From Symsagittifera roscoffensis (taxonomy: Eukaryota; Xenacoelomorpha; Acoela; Convolutidae): 64,000 nt of DNA. The DNA is taken from the NCBI RefSeq assembly GCF_963678635.1, contig NC_087066.1, positions 55,880,312-55,944,311 on the forward strand, read 5' to 3'. Each line of letters starts with the position of its first letter. Position 1 is the first letter of the stretch. The notes beneath the pieces are model-generated. The model had not been told where the DNA came from, made no database searches, and worked only from the letters and a program-made list of their open reading frames with translations. Positions 7,893-20,014 of the stretch are shown here, piece by piece. The translations under genes and the position numbers were made by a program.

Positions 7893-9748
7893 AGATGATG
7901 AAACGAAGAGAACAAGTGAAGACGTGAGCAAGAAGAGAAGAGAAGGAGAAAAAACTTGATTGTCTTTGTGTGTTAAAACTTGAACCAATCAACTAAGTTT
8001 TGATTATTGAACTTGTTAAATTTTTTGTTTTGATCTAGTTTGGTCAAACCAGACTTTGCAAATTGTTGCAATTGTTGAAATTGTTGAAAGAAAGTTTTAG
8101 TTATGCTACTTATGTTTATATGGAGAACATAGGTGAGTATATTTACCTATTTAAACATGACTGAAGTTTTTAACCTGTGTAAGACACAATTTCACTGTGT
8201 GGCGACATGGTGAGTTTGGGTAAACTCGCTCGAGAAGGGTGAGTAACTCAATAACTTTCCTAGCCACAGAGTTTCGTAGTTTTAATATTGAAAGGACTGC
8301 ATAAATAACTGATTATACTTGGTGAGTGACGTTAAGTTAATTTTAACGGGTGCGTGGCCGTGCCACGTCCCAACTTTTTAATCACGAAGAGCGAAAAGAA
8401 GTGGTATGGCAAGATGACGTAATTAGTCAGAAAAGAAGTTTTATCTAGGACACTCCTCATGGTGAAAATTTTGTGAAAATGTTGAAAGGCAGTGAGATGT
8501 AGTACGATGCCATTTGTGACACGTAGTGAGTTGTGGTGCAGTAGATAAATTTCATTTTCTTATGCGATTTGAGAGATTGATTACAGAGACTATAACACTA
8601 CTTGACGATAACCCGGTGTTATGCGATCAATAGGGACATTGATGGAGACTTGTCCGGGGGGTATGTGCCATTCTGCCAGATTGGCACAGCGCAACCTTCC
8701 GGCGACACGAAAGAAAACGAATAAAGGCCTCAGTAACAAAAAAGTAATGCGAAGGAGGGTAGGAATATTCTAGAATTTTTACTTTTAAAATTTCGATCGA
8801 AGAGTGAATATTTCTGAGAAATACAAAAAGACGGCCATTTTGACGAAAAGGAACGAAAAAAAAAACGACAAATATTGTGGCAAACGGTCGCACAAGAGAC
8901 GAGAAATACGAAGTCTCCTATTGTGGCAACAACACAAGATAAGACTCTTAGCAGTGGAAATTAGTGGAGAAGGAAGCTTCAGTGCGGAAGGAATATTCCA
9001 CGGAACTCTCCCGGGCCACAAATTGGAAGAGATAAGAACGTTATTGCAGGAAGATTACGGGAGCGGAGGCTTGGTCCCCCAGAGACTGTTGCATGTGAAG
9101 GGACTATATGAAACTGACTTTATAGCTACTTAGATGTCGTGAAACTTTGAATTAACACCGGTATTATTTGATATTTTAGAATATGAGTAGTTAGGAAGAG
9201 GAAATGGTCAATCCATCTCCAATGGGTTTAATATAGAACTGTCACACAAAAACATATTAAAATAGGTTGTTCGAGCCGTGTTTTCAATAGCAATCACGTA
9301 GTCTGAGGATCCGAGACTCAGCTTTGTGGTTGTGTTCGCATGTAAACGAAAGCTGATCAAAAGTCGTTTGACTGATGGCCTAAAAACAGTAACTTTTTAC
9401 TTAGCCCTGAATAGACCAGAAAATCAACTGGCAAGGTCGAGACGGTGAAAAACGAGTAGGATTAAGGTAACTGACGCCTGCCAGTCGTTCGTTAATAGGT
9501 ACTTTTTCTACGCTCCGTCGCTGTGTAGTATTTGGGCGAATGTTACAATGTTGTAATATTTTATGAATTGATAGAAAACATTTGACATACACTTCTGTAT
9601 TGAAATACATTAAAGTAATCGTCAATAATTGTAATAGATTTTGTTTTGTTTATTATAACTATGCGTATCTAATGATGTTATAATATTTTATGAATTGATA
9701 GAAAACATTTGACATACACTTCTGTATTGAAATACATTTCGATGTGCA
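7893..9748 (+). other. Structured non-coding tail of the ORF chain with one open stretch
   Basis: After the last long ORF the sequence has several clean hairpins. TGTGGC 8198-8203 pairs with GCCACA 8263-8268 and encloses GAGTTT/AAACTC (8212-8227). CGTGGC/GCCACG with a 3-nt loop lies at 8353-8367. ATTGAT/ATCAAT (8576-8631) encloses ATAACAC/GTGTTAT. An open stretch at 8804-9133 encodes about 109 residues with no in-frame ATG; its second half (IRLLAVEISGEGSFSAEGIF) is protein-like in composition and may be an exon or the remains of another ORF. I see no other gene. Confidence 0.45.
9550..9738 (+). repeat. Direct repeat of about 63 bp before the chain's poly(A) signal
   Basis: A block that includes ATATTTTATGAATTGATAG occurs at about 9550-9611 and again at about 9675-9738, nearly identical, with about 63 bp between. 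It lies just upstream of AATAAA at 9749, so it may mark the right end of the element carrying the ORF chain. Confidence 0.75.
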
Positions 9749-9754
9749 AATAAA
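9749..9754 (+). terminator. Poly(A) signal, probable end of the ORF-chain transcript
   Basis: AATAAA followed by GTGTTCTTTTTTTG, a GT/T-rich downstream element. It is the first canonical signal found after the last ORF. Confidence 0.5.
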
Positions 9755-10098
9755 GTGTTCTTTTTTTGTCGTGTAATCATGATTAAGGATTACTGCGGGG
9801 TCGGTTTGTAACCCGTATCGAATATAAGTTTAAACACATCAACACTAATCTCCTTTTTGTCTTTATCTCCTCCATATCTAGATAATTCTAAGGGTTTTGA
9901 CTGGAATATGTGATGAAGGGACCCCTGACTGTAACCTCGGTTACTATGTTACTTTTGATCTTCTGATTATATCATGAAAACCCTTTGTTTTTTAGTTTCT
10001 CTCGTTATCGTCAACCTCTTTTTATGGTGCGACCGCTCGATTTTTTTAAAATTTCAAATTATGGTTTCTCCATTTCAGATCTCTCCTGATTTGGAAAA
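9755..10098 (+). promoter_or_regulatory. RPS3 upstream region with 3' splice site at 10078
   Basis: The AT-rich upstream region contains pyrimidine-rich stretches near 9850-9880 that could be 5'TOP-like starts. A strong acceptor (CTCCATTTCAG ending at 10078) lies 20 nt before the RPS3 ATG. The leader is therefore either cis-spliced from an upstream non-coding exon or trans-spliced. No donor could be fixed. Confidence 0.45.
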
Positions 10099-10833
10099 AT
10101 GGAAAAGAATATTTCGAAGAAGCGAAAGTTTGTTGCTCACGGAGTCTTCAAAGCTGAGTTGAATGAATTTTTGACGCGAGAATTGGCTGAAGATGGTTAC
10201 TCAGGGGTAGAGGTCCGAGTTACACCTATCAGGACTGAAATCATTATTCTGGCTACACGAACGCAGAGCGTTCTTGGTCCTAAGGGACGCAGAATTAAGG
10301 AGCTTACTGCCCTTGTGCAGAAACGATTTGGATTCCCAGAGAACACTGTTGAGCTCTACGTTGAGCGAGTTGTCGATCGTGGACTCTGCGCTATTGCACA
10401 AGCAGAATCCTTGAGATACAAACTACTGAATGGCCTGGCAGTGCGACGAGCATGCTATGGTGTCTTGCGATTCATCATGGAGTCTGGCGCAAAGGGCGTA
10501 GAAATTGTTGTGAGCGGCAAGCTTCGAGGACAGCGTGCAAAGGCGATGAAATTCGTAGACGGATTCATGATCCATTCAGGCAGCCCAGTCCAGGATTATG
10601 TTGACTTCGCGGTACGTCACGTAGAAATGAGACAAGGAATCCTAGGAATCAAAGTGAAAGTCATGCACTCTTTCGACGAAACTGGAAAGAAGGGACCCAG
10701 AACTCGACTTCCAGACGTTATCCACATCATCGAGCCGAAGGACGAAGTCGACCCAAAAGAGCCTTGGTCTGAGAACAAGACACCGAAACCACCACAGGCA
10801 CCTCAAGCGATGGCAGCACCTTTTCCGGCATAA
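10099..10833 (+). CDS. RPS3: Small ribosomal subunit protein uS3 (RPS3)
   Basis: RPS3 is a core 40S subunit protein at the mRNA entry channel. The 244-residue ORF matches eukaryotic RPS3 end to end: N-terminal ISKKRKFV, the type-2 KH domain (about residues 20-92) with the GxxG loop in [12 protein letters not shown], the block [19 protein letters not shown], then [17 protein letters not shown], and a Pro/Ala-rich tail. Length equals the usual ~243 residues. The start ATG matches the family start and lies 20 nt after a 3' splice site. The coding sequence has no intron, although vertebrate RPS3 has several. No poly(A) tract or target-site duplication is obvious, so a retrocopy is possible but not shown. 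The first AATAAA is at 11178. Confidence 0.97.
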   Translation: MEKNISKKRKFVAHGVFKAELNEFLTRELAEDGYSGVEVRVTPIRTEIIILATRTQSVLGPKGRRIKELTALVQKRFGFPENTVELYVERVVDRGLCAIAQAESLRYKLLNGLAVRRACYGVLRFIMESGAKGVEIVVSGKLRGQRAKAMKFVDGFMIHSGSPVQDYVDFAVRHVEMRQGILGIKVKVMHSFDETGKKGPRTRLPDVIHIIEPKDEVDPKEPWSENKTPKPPQAPQAMAAPFPA

Positions 10834-11966
10834 GTTGTCACATTGAACTGGCAATATTTCTTGTTAACGAGATTGATGAATTAGCTTGTTTTCAATTGAA
10901 ATATTCCGTCAAATCTTTTTCCAAGTGCTCTAAGTGCCCTATAACCGGGATAAATATATTTTTTCCAAGTGAAAACGTTACTATTGCTCGGAAACTAAAT
11001 CGTTTGAGCTTATGATAGCTTGGTTTGGACCATGGCCGAACTGCTCGAGCGGTAATTATTATACTCGGCTCCATCATGTGCAAGTTATCAATACCGCAAA
11101 GCAAGTTATCTGTTACAAGGATAGCGGGTTATTGTGCATGTAGCACTGAATGTTCCGACCATAGTAAAAAAAAACGAAATAAAACGTTTTTTTTTTCAAA
11201 GTTGGTGTTTTTTTCTGCGTGGTGTGATAAAAAGATCTGAACGAAGTAGTTGGGCTTAGACTTTCGACATTTATAGGGCAATAGGAAAACAGTTTTTGTA
11301 GAAAGATGACTAAAAACCAAGGAAATCGTAATTTTTTTTCCCAAAATAGCGCTAAAAACTTTACCTTAATTGCTTTAAACTAAATTTTTACGGCTTGAAT
11401 TAAGCATAAATGAGCTATTGTAAGCTCATCCTGTTAGCTCGAAGTTAGACCAGAAATCAAAAATTTCAAACCAATTTTTGTCAACTGAGCAAAGTTATTC
11501 AAATTTTTTTAATGGTCTAATCACGATTAAAAGAGCTTCAATTTGATAAGTCACTCGACCCATTCTGATGATTATTTGTGTTACCTGATTTTGCTTGGAA
11601 AACAAAAAGTTAAAAAAAAAACAAAAACAAAACACCCCAAATGCAAAGTTCCTCCCCATTTTCAATGGTTGGATCATAAAATTAGTGGAGTTGCCGTCAC
11701 GTGCAAAATCAGGCTGGCATGCTCATTTTCTTGAAAGTTCAAATAAAGCTAATCAGTTCATTTTAAGTGCTATTAAATTTTTCTGTTAAGTTTAACGGAT
11801 GCACGGTTTTCATCGGGTCATTTTCCGTATTTCTTCAAATGCCAACAATAATATCCAATACGGCTTTTTTGGCTGATTTTTCAAAGCCGAATTTGTTTCT
11901 GGTTGAAGCAATTTGTACTAGAGCTGAAAGTTGTTATGCATTTTGTATATGTCATTTCTGATTTCT

Positions 11967-12000
11967 ACGCTTGAGATTAGCAAGCGTTATCAAATCGAAA
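11967..12000 (+). repeat. Dispersed repeat core with CGCTTG/CAAGCG hairpin
   Basis: CGCTTGAGATTAGCAAGCG is followed by TTATCAAATCGAAA. The same core recurs, diverged, at about 14,150, 17,880, 20,957, 28,955, 32,965, 36,930 and 53,725, usually followed by a pyrimidine tract and a CCCGT or GGGTT motif. Confidence 0.6.
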
Positions 12001-12945
12001 GATAGACTTCTTTTTTCGGACAAACAAACGGTTAAACATAATCATTCAATAATTTGATGGCTTGATTGGTAATAAGTTGAAATTTCTGGACATCTGCCAC
12101 CCACTTGGTCTTGGCGCAACGTCTTGGGTAGTTATACATTTTTTTCCAGGGAGCAAAAACTTTGTTTTGCTTAATTTTGATTTTTCATTGTTTAACTCGA
12201 TTTTTTCTTAAGTTCAGTTCCTTCTCCTTTTTTATTTATTGGTTCATTCTCCTTTTTTTATTTATTGATTCTTAAATTTTTGTTTTAGCTGTGCCACTTA
12301 TTTATGCTGGACGACCGGCCGACTGACTATAATTAATTCTAGAATTTATGAGAGTTTTTTTCACCGATGGTATCTTGTCTTAGTGCTTTTCGACTGAAGG
12401 TCTGTTGATTAAGTGTTCGAATGGTTAACTTCATTTATGTCGGGGCGTGGGCTTATGCGTAAATAAATGTGCTTATTCCTAATTATGCTTATGCGTGATG
12501 TGTTTTTTCTTCGAATTTCGAAAAATGATTTTTTTGAAAAAAGCAAACATTTGGGCTCATTGACACTTTTCCAACCTCTCAATCAATATGGCTCTGTCAA
12601 TGTTTGCAAAAATTTATTGCTTTATGCATCTAAAAAGTTGAAGCTCACTAATTAATGAAAATGTTTGTCTATTATTGACAGTTCTGATTGTCATCATTTG
12701 TAATTTGAAAAAAAATAATTTTTTTTATCGACTTTTTTCAAAGTTCGATAGTTCAATTTGATTTTTTTCTATGTGGTAGGTGTGGAAATTATTTAAGTTT
12801 TTTCTTGGCTTTCATAACTTTTTTCTTGGCTTTCGTAAGTTTTTTCCTGGAATTAAACTCAAAACTGTCGGAATCGTACTCATGTCTAGATTCAAGCGCA
12901 TTCATTGCTGCCTTGCTTTAACTGTTAGTTCATATGTGAAGTTGT

Positions 12946-13249
12946 GTCTGTACAAAACGTTTCCATAGAAAACAGTCATATACAAATCAGTCGGGAAAAT
13001 ACAAAATTGAACAAAAAACAGCCAGATACAAATCAGTCCGAAAACCAGCCCCAAGTGATAATTGTTTTTAATAGCCGGTAGGCCAAAAATTGTCCTTTGT
13101 TCAGAATAGTGACCGCCGAAATTGCGCCAGCGTGTTGCGAGCTTGCCTGCAGAGAGTTGGACAAAATTGAGCCGGTTATACCGGCGACCTTGAACCGGAC
13201 TGTTTTATTTTGCTCATATCATAATTTTTAGTCTGTTTTGTATATGCAC
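12946..13249. mobile_element. Iteron-bearing inverted-repeat element, copy 1
   Basis: The ends read GTCTGTACAAAAC and GTTTTGTATATGCAC in inverted orientation. The left part repeats ACAAATCAGTC/ACAAAACAGTC-like units, and the core holds GCCAGCGTGTTGCGAGCTTG and a CCGGTTATACCGGCGACC block. A second copy, reversed, lies at 51,910-52,289. It has no coding capacity, so it is probably a non-autonomous DNA transposon (MITE-like). Confidence 0.6.
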
Positions 13250-13631
13250 CTGTGAAATGCAAGTAGGAGTCATTCAGGCTTTTGAATCTTAGACGGTAGT
13301 AACGGTGTTTGAATCTAGTGGCATCCAGGAACTTTTTCCTTTTGTTTTTATTCTTCTTGTTTTTATTCGTTTTTGTTTTTATGTGCGATTGATTCCTGAA
13401 TATGGGTTTATTTTTTAAAGGAGGCTTTACGAATCATTATCGTGCAATACAATACAACCGCCTCCCCCCTCAATTCTGGTTGCTAAGTTTTTCCAAAAGG
13501 TTTCCCTTTTGGTATAAGTTTACGGCATCCATGGTCGGCTAACCAACCTCCAAACAGTGTCTAAAATAGCTGGACTGTTTTTGTGAAAAATTTGCCTGCG
13601 GCGGAGAATTTTTTAAACAAAATAGTTCCCT

Positions 13632-14065
13632 GACAAACAAAGCGTATACTGGGAACCCTATGCAGTGTCATTTTTCTGCAAAACAGGTAACTATTGATAA
13701 GAAACAAAAACTGTTAGAGAAGCTTGTTGATATTATTATTTTTCTTTTAAGCATACTATGTTTTCATTTGATCTTAAGCTAAAGAGAATAATTTGACACA
13801 TCTTCGCTCAATTGCATGAAAAACAATGCGTATTACTGTAATACGTTTTTAATGCAATTGCGTGAAGATGTGTCAAATTCTTCTCTTTAGCTTAAGAGAT
13901 CATATGAAAACATAAAATGCTTAAAGTACTTAATTTGTTCAGAAATTTCTTAAAACTAGAAAAATAATAATACCATGAAGGTTCTCCAACACATTCTTTT
14001 TGCTATCAATAGGTACCTGTTTTACCGACAAACGACGCTGCATGCGGTTCCCAGTATTTGTTGTA
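13632..14065. repeat. Large fold-back palindrome, arms about 200 bp
   Basis: The left arm (from ATACTGGGAACC near 13,648 through AAAACAGGTAAC to AATTTGACACATCTTC) reappears as its reverse complement in the right arm (GAAGATGTGTCAAATT, then GTACCTGTTTTAC, then GGTTCCCAGTAT). The centre lies at about 13,837 with essentially no loop (GTATTACTGTAATAC). The arms differ by small indels and substitutions, so the element is not brand-new. It may be a fold-back transposon or MITE; transcripts would form long double-stranded RNA. Confidence 0.8.
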
Positions 14066-14146
14066 ATAATTAGTTTTAGGTTTTCATTGATAGCTTTTGG
14101 AAGGACACTTAAGTCTTTTTTTGGGTCTCTAAAGCTCATATAGGGT

Positions 14147-14880
14147 TACTCTTGCGATCAGCAAGGGTGTTGCAACCGGTACTAGATTTTTTCCCGTCAC
14201 TAATTTTGTTCACAAGACTCAATTTCTGGTGGTACCTTGGCTCATAATGAATTTAACTCAAAATCTGAGTTCGAATCTGACCATGACCTGTTTTTTGTTA
14301 AACGGTGAACAGTCAGTTTCAAATAAAATAGTCGGCCTATTTTTTGTCTGTGTTGATGTTTTGCGGCTTAGTTGACATATCTTAGAATCGCTTTTTTTGC
14401 TGCACGAAATTTTCATTGCTAGTGTTTTGATCTACTACAGTTTGTAACTTTACTTACCTTCGTATTTCCTTTTGTTTCGTTTAAAAATTCGGTCTTTATT
14501 TTATTGGCTTAGTTACCTAATTTTGAGTATTTTCAAGAGAAAAACAGTTTTGATGCTTCCCTCTGGATTGCTCAAAATGTTAAAAGTCTTAGAATAAAGT
14601 TTATTGTTCAAATTTTTTCATGACAACAATTCTGTTTTTGATTCTACTGGAATTTACTCAAATTGTGTCGACCCAGTTGCCGGTAGATAATTGTTTTTAA
14701 GTTTTGATTAAACGCCGACGATTGTGTTTCTGGACGTGTTTTCCACAATTAGAACATCATTCCAGACAGCATTTTGAAGTTATTTTTGTTGTGGCTTATA
14801 TGAAAATTGATAATTTTTTTGGACTTAGTGGCTGTCCTTTCCTGTCTGCTAGCTTGCAATACCAAGTTTAAGCGTAATTT
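14147..14880 (+). repeat. Dispersed ~0.7-kb composite repeat, copy
   Basis: The block starts with the CTTGCGATCAGCAAG hairpin and carries a tRNA B-box-like GAGTTCGAATCTGACCA. It continues through GGCTTAGTTGACATATCTTAG and ends near CTGTCTGCTAGCTTGCAA. Related blocks lie at about 17,876-18,840, 28,953-29,590, 42,470-42,990, 44,350-44,560 and 53,722-54,745. I cannot assign a named class. Confidence 0.5.
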
Positions 14881-17875
14881 TACTGGGTGAAAACTTTCTT
14901 GTTTCTGTTTTCACGGAAACCGGTTATAAGAATTTATAACATTAAGAGTTCGGCTCGGACTTAAATCATAGATAAAGCGATAAAGGGAAGTTCTCTGCCG
15001 GTAAAAACAAATAGTATCTTTTTAATAAACGCAAAGCAGTGATGTCATGCCGAAGTGGATAAACTGATTCTTCCTAATTGGAGGCCAGGTTGCGCATCCT
15101 CGGTGTGGGATCTTAATAATTTGGTTTCTTGATTCTGCCCTTGAAAAATTAGTCTGCGTTGTTTCTGAATGAGTCCTCGCATTTGCCTCTTAAACGTTAC
15201 ACTGAGCAATGCCATGTTACAAATAGTCGAAAGCAAGAACTGGTTGTTTTAAAAGGCGTTGAGTGCGACATTTCGTAACAACCGACAAGTAACAATGCAT
15301 TGGCAAGAAACAAACGCTTGCTCCACTCCGCTTACATTCGACACGAGCAGCATAGTGTGCTTGAATCAGTGTTTGCCGCTCAATCAGCTATTACGAATTG
15401 TCGCGTGGTTCGAGTTATCACCTGGGCGAATCGCCGCTTTCGACCAAATTGCGCTTTTGACGAGTTATCGCCTCACGCATGGACAAGCATATTGCAACCG
15501 CGTTTTTGACTTTTCACATAAAAATTTTGTAAACAGAATTGTGATTTGAATGATCCCTGATATCTTCATCAACTGATTGATTTTGTTATCTCTGATAACG
15601 ACATATAGAGTTGTGTATGCAGGCCAATAAGTTTTATTAAATACATTTTAAAAAAGTTGCCAGTTTTTTCGGTTTCACCATTTTTGGCGTATTTTGTTTC
15701 AGCTTAGCTTCGATTATATTCAAAGGCTCATGCTCTCGAGTCTAGATTTTTTTGGCCTTTCTGAGCTATTTAAAAAAAAATTAATTGGCGCCGGTTCTTT
15801 CAACTTATTTGCTTTATACAATCCTAATTCTGGCTGAGCGAAACCAGATCGGTTTTACATTTTTGATCTCAAGGACTGAAAACGTGTTTCGTTTTGTTTT
15901 TCAATTATTGTTTTAGTTCAGTAATTTTTTTTTCAAACTCACGACTTTAGTGCTGGTCAAGAAAAGGTACGGCCGAGTTTTAAAATATTCACAAACTAAA
16001 AATTGTTTTCGGGTGTATCTCTCATTGTTCTTGCGAAACTTCTAAAGGCAGTCAATACTAATAGGTGTTCTAAAAAAAGTAGCAGTTTTTTCTTTCGTAG
16101 TGTTTTAAGATTTTTCATTGTATATAACAGGGATTTCTTACAGCAAATTTAAATACTGTGCCGAAATAAGCTTCGTTTTTGTTTAATTTTGTTTTTTTTC
16201 TATCAGGAGCTTGGTTTTTATTCTATTTTTTTTAATTGTATCAGGAAAAAATCAAAAAAAAAAATTTTCATCTTCACAGTGTCTGTTTTGTCTGTTAGAC
16301 TCGAAGGAGTTGATTTTTTTGTTTAAACATTGAAGTAAAACTTATAGCTGCATCGCTTCGTTAAGCAAAAAATGATCTTTTAATTCGTATTCATCGCAGC
16401 AATGCGTTCGACTTGCACCACAGTTTCCTGTTCTCAATTTTTATAAATAGAAGGGGCATAAGGGACAAATTCCCATGGCTTCAGAACGGTTTGATTGGTA
16501 GAACTGAAGTGGTAATGTGTGAGCGCGACTAGTGAACTTAAAAAATTTAGAGGGCACAGTTCTGGGAATGCTTCTGTTATTTATTGATCTTCTCGGTATT
16601 AGCGATATACAGGGAGATATGACGGTGCTGCATTATACGTATTCATTTCCTTCAGTCCTTCATAAGTATCGCATATCAATGATATTGCACTTTATTTGAG
16701 CTCTTATACAATTGAATTTATTTTTCGGATGCGTGTTGTTAGTCCGTCCGACGTCCCCTGATGTTATTGAAAACGGAGATTGCAAACTTTAATTCAAAGT
16801 TGATTCGCCTGGTTTTGGTGGCTGAATATATTTTTGTGTTCTCAATCAATATTGACAAGATTAGCATCTAACATACCATGAACTTTACTTTACATCGCGC
16901 TATTTATAAATATCATCATCACGCCACTAATCAAAGGTCAATGTCTTTACTTACGAAGGTGAATGTTAAAGTTCATGTATGTTACAATAAGTATTCATTT
17001 CTTTCAGTTTTACATTTTTTCAGTCGATCTTCGAAGCTTTCCTCGCTGATGATTGAAAAATTTAGTAGCTGCCTGAAAGTTATGTTCGTCTTCTTGGGAC
17101 TGGTACTTAATTCAGAGAAACTTGATTAATTTCTCATGTCATCCAAATAAAAAAAATGGTTGTTCGGACCCCGTAATATGTCAGTTTTGGTTCACGAAAT
17201 CGAAATACACGTTCGAAGGCTGAGTTTTTTTAACGAAGTTTTATTAATAAACGATCAGATTGACCGCGCTACTGGATTATGCTTGTGGCAACTAAGAGAA
17301 CTCGGGGATACACGTAAACGTATATCATCTTAAAAAGCTAGTCATGTGTCTTGAGCCTTTGTTTTTTATGTCTAGATTTGTGATACGGCCTTTATTCTGG
17401 CTCGACTGGTGAACAAGTTTACAAACGCCAGCGGGCCCGGAATGCAGCTGCTCATATCGTTGTCTGCTTGAACCGTTGAGCTCATATATCTCAAATTCCA
17501 ATCAACCTATGTTGTCAGGTATAGGTCCGATCGATTTTAAAATTCCACCGATTGGTCTTCAAATTTTACAATTTAACTACATGCGTAGTTATCTCTGCTA
17601 CATTTCGCTCCTGTTACGCTGAGCCAGAAACTGTGAAAACTACTTCAAATAAGAGAAGGGGTACAACATATCCGGCCAAGTTTTGTCGATTCTGCTGCTG
17701 TTGTTTGAAACAAACTTCAGATGATCCTGCAGTCTTTAGAAGTTTGAAGCGTGTCTCAAAACTCATTTTTTTTGTATTCAATTTTTCATTTCTCATTAAA
17801 TTTTCCACTTTTGTATAAAAGTGCAATTTTTTTGCTCTGTTTTATTAATAGGAAACTGTCAAATTGGGCATGTAT

Positions 17876-18840
17876 TATTACGCAAGCGTTATCAAACGGG
17901 AATGTAGACTTTTTTGGGTTGACGACTTGTTAAACAAAATCACTTGAATCACTGGAATTGATTCCCGTGCACACGTGCAACCAACATACGCTTTACCGGT
18001 CTACTGTTACTACTGGCAGTGTTTTTTAAGCAAAAATTTCTCAAGTTTTAAAAGACAAACTATTCCGTTTCAATAAATTTTCGGACTATCGTTAGTCTGA
18101 TAATGTTTTGTCGGCTTAGTTGCCGCATCACAGTTGTCTTGTTATACAAGGTATTTACAGAAAAACATATGATAGCTTGACTTACATCAAAATCAAAATT
18201 AATTAGCTTTTCAGGCACACATGGTATTTGAGACAAATACTACGCCTGAGGTGGTAAAGGTTGTGCGTTCAAACCAGGTCAGAACTTTTTTTATTCAAAA
18301 GGGAAATTTTCTGTTTCGAAAAATTGTCAAGCTGTTGTGTGTCTGCTTATGTTCGGTTGGCTTAATTGCCTTGTTACGGATTTTTGCTGGGCTGTAAGCA
18401 ATGTTTATTGTAACTGAAAGAGTTTTGATTTATTACTGTTATTTGTAAATTTACTAACTTTGTATTTTTTGTCTTTTTTACGCTTTTGCGTGTTTCTGGA
18501 GGGAGAAGCTTAAAAATTTAGATTTTCGGAATGTTCAAAAATTTTTCAATGGAAAACGATTTTGCTCAAAGGGATTGTAAACTGCCTTTTCCAGCTTAGT
18601 GGCCGAAGATTTTTGTGTCTGAATACTTACTAAACGCCAGTTATTGTGTTTTTAAATCGAACATCATTCCAGACAATTTCTGAAAGTTTTGTTGTTATGG
18701 TTTTTTCGAAATTCTCTAATTTTTTTTACGATTTAGTGTTTTTTTATTCATTTTCTGTCTGCTGGCTTGCAATGCTATGTGTGTGTGTGTGTGGTTTCCC
18801 AAGTGGTGCGAAGCTCAGCTTCGCCTCTGTGTCAAATATC
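17876..18840 (+). repeat. Dispersed composite repeat, copy ending in a CTTCGCCTCTGTGT tail
   Basis: It begins with CGCAAGCGTTATCAAACGGG, contains a B-box-like GTTCAAACCAGGTC near 18,270, shares AACATCATTCCAGACA with the 14.1-kb copy, and ends in GCGAAGCTCAGCTTCGCCTC followed by TGTGTC. The terminal GCGAAGC/GCTTCGC forms a hairpin that recurs in other copies. Confidence 0.5.
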
Positions 18841-20014
18841 AATACTAAAAGTTTACTGAAATTGAACGACAATCACTGCGATATAGTTTTTTCAAACAGA
18901 CAGTTTTTGAAACAGACAGTTTTTGTTTTCTGTGTTCAGTTACCGTTTTCAAACTGTTTGTTAGGAATGCCTTTCATTTCATTTTTATCAGCGATTTTAT
19001 GATTTTCGGGAATTGGTTGTTACTTAACTGCCCCGTGCTATTGCTCTGTTACGTTCTGTGTAAAAAAAATCAACTTCAGATTTATAAAAATAACAGTTTT
19101 TGGAAGAACGTTGTTGTGAAAACCAAAAAGATTTTCTCTGTTTTCATGGGCGTCGTTTGGAAAAGTCTTTGCTAGGCTTTTTTTTTATTCCCTTGTGTTA
19201 TCTTCTGCCAAACTCTACACTACACGTTCCAGAATAAAATTGCGAAAATGACCAAGTAGTCTTGTTTGAGTTTTGGCTCTTAAAATGAGAATTTTAGTGT
19301 GGAAAGATAAGCGTTTTCCTGATGTGTCCTATCTTTATTAGGATTGTGATAAGATTTTGACCTTACTGGATAAACACAGAATGGCACATTCGAGCTGCTT
19401 TCAGTTGTTTATTTTCTTTTTAAATAACCATTTAAAGCAAACTGAAAACTGAATTGCAAAAAGTTTGATTATATAAAGTGCTAGTCCAGAAATTTTTCCA
19501 GTCTTGTCTTGGCATTGGCACTGCTTCTTATTTCTAGTGGCATTTTCTCAACTTTTTGTGTGTCGAGCTCTGCAAAGTAATTTTATGGACATATTTTTTT
19601 TTTAAATAGCAAGAAGTCGTTTTGAAACCAACAAATGGCATTGTATCAGCGTGCGCCTTCCTCTCAAAATTAGCCCCTCGCTCCACCATATCATCTTAAG
19701 AAAAGACTTAGGTTCATTCGGTAGACAGGGATGCAGTTGAAAATGGATTTTGTTTGGGCAATAGTAACGTCAGTTTTGAGTGCTCGTTTTTATTTCAAAA
19801 TGATGAAAAAAAATGGTAAAAAGAAAATGGTTCATTCTTTTCTGGTCATTCCTAGGCTCAGACTAAAATGTATCGTTATCTAGATATTGCTTTGATTTGG
19901 ATGCAAAATCACTACAAATGCCCGAGGAAAACATACAGAAAGACTCAGTTGAAACGTTCATGTAGTTTCTCAATTTCAGATTTTCGAATTGTTTGAAACT
20001 TACTGCATTTTTAT

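Larger units (their letters stand above)
10834..19979. other. Repeat-rich AT-rich intergenic DNA without a supported gene
   Basis: I see no convincing coding region here. Open stretches are short and low-complexity. A segment at about 15,250-15,500 is less AT-rich and open in two frames, but resembles nothing I know. Dispersed repeats, an iteron-bearing inverted-repeat element (12,946-13,249) and a large fold-back palindrome (13,632-14,065) are listed separately. Confidence 0.6.

Noticed and set aside
15045-15549. Gene in a less AT-rich segment with ORFs on both strands
   Set aside because: The ORFs overlap in several frames, are under 100 codons, have no recognisable motif and lack splice context.
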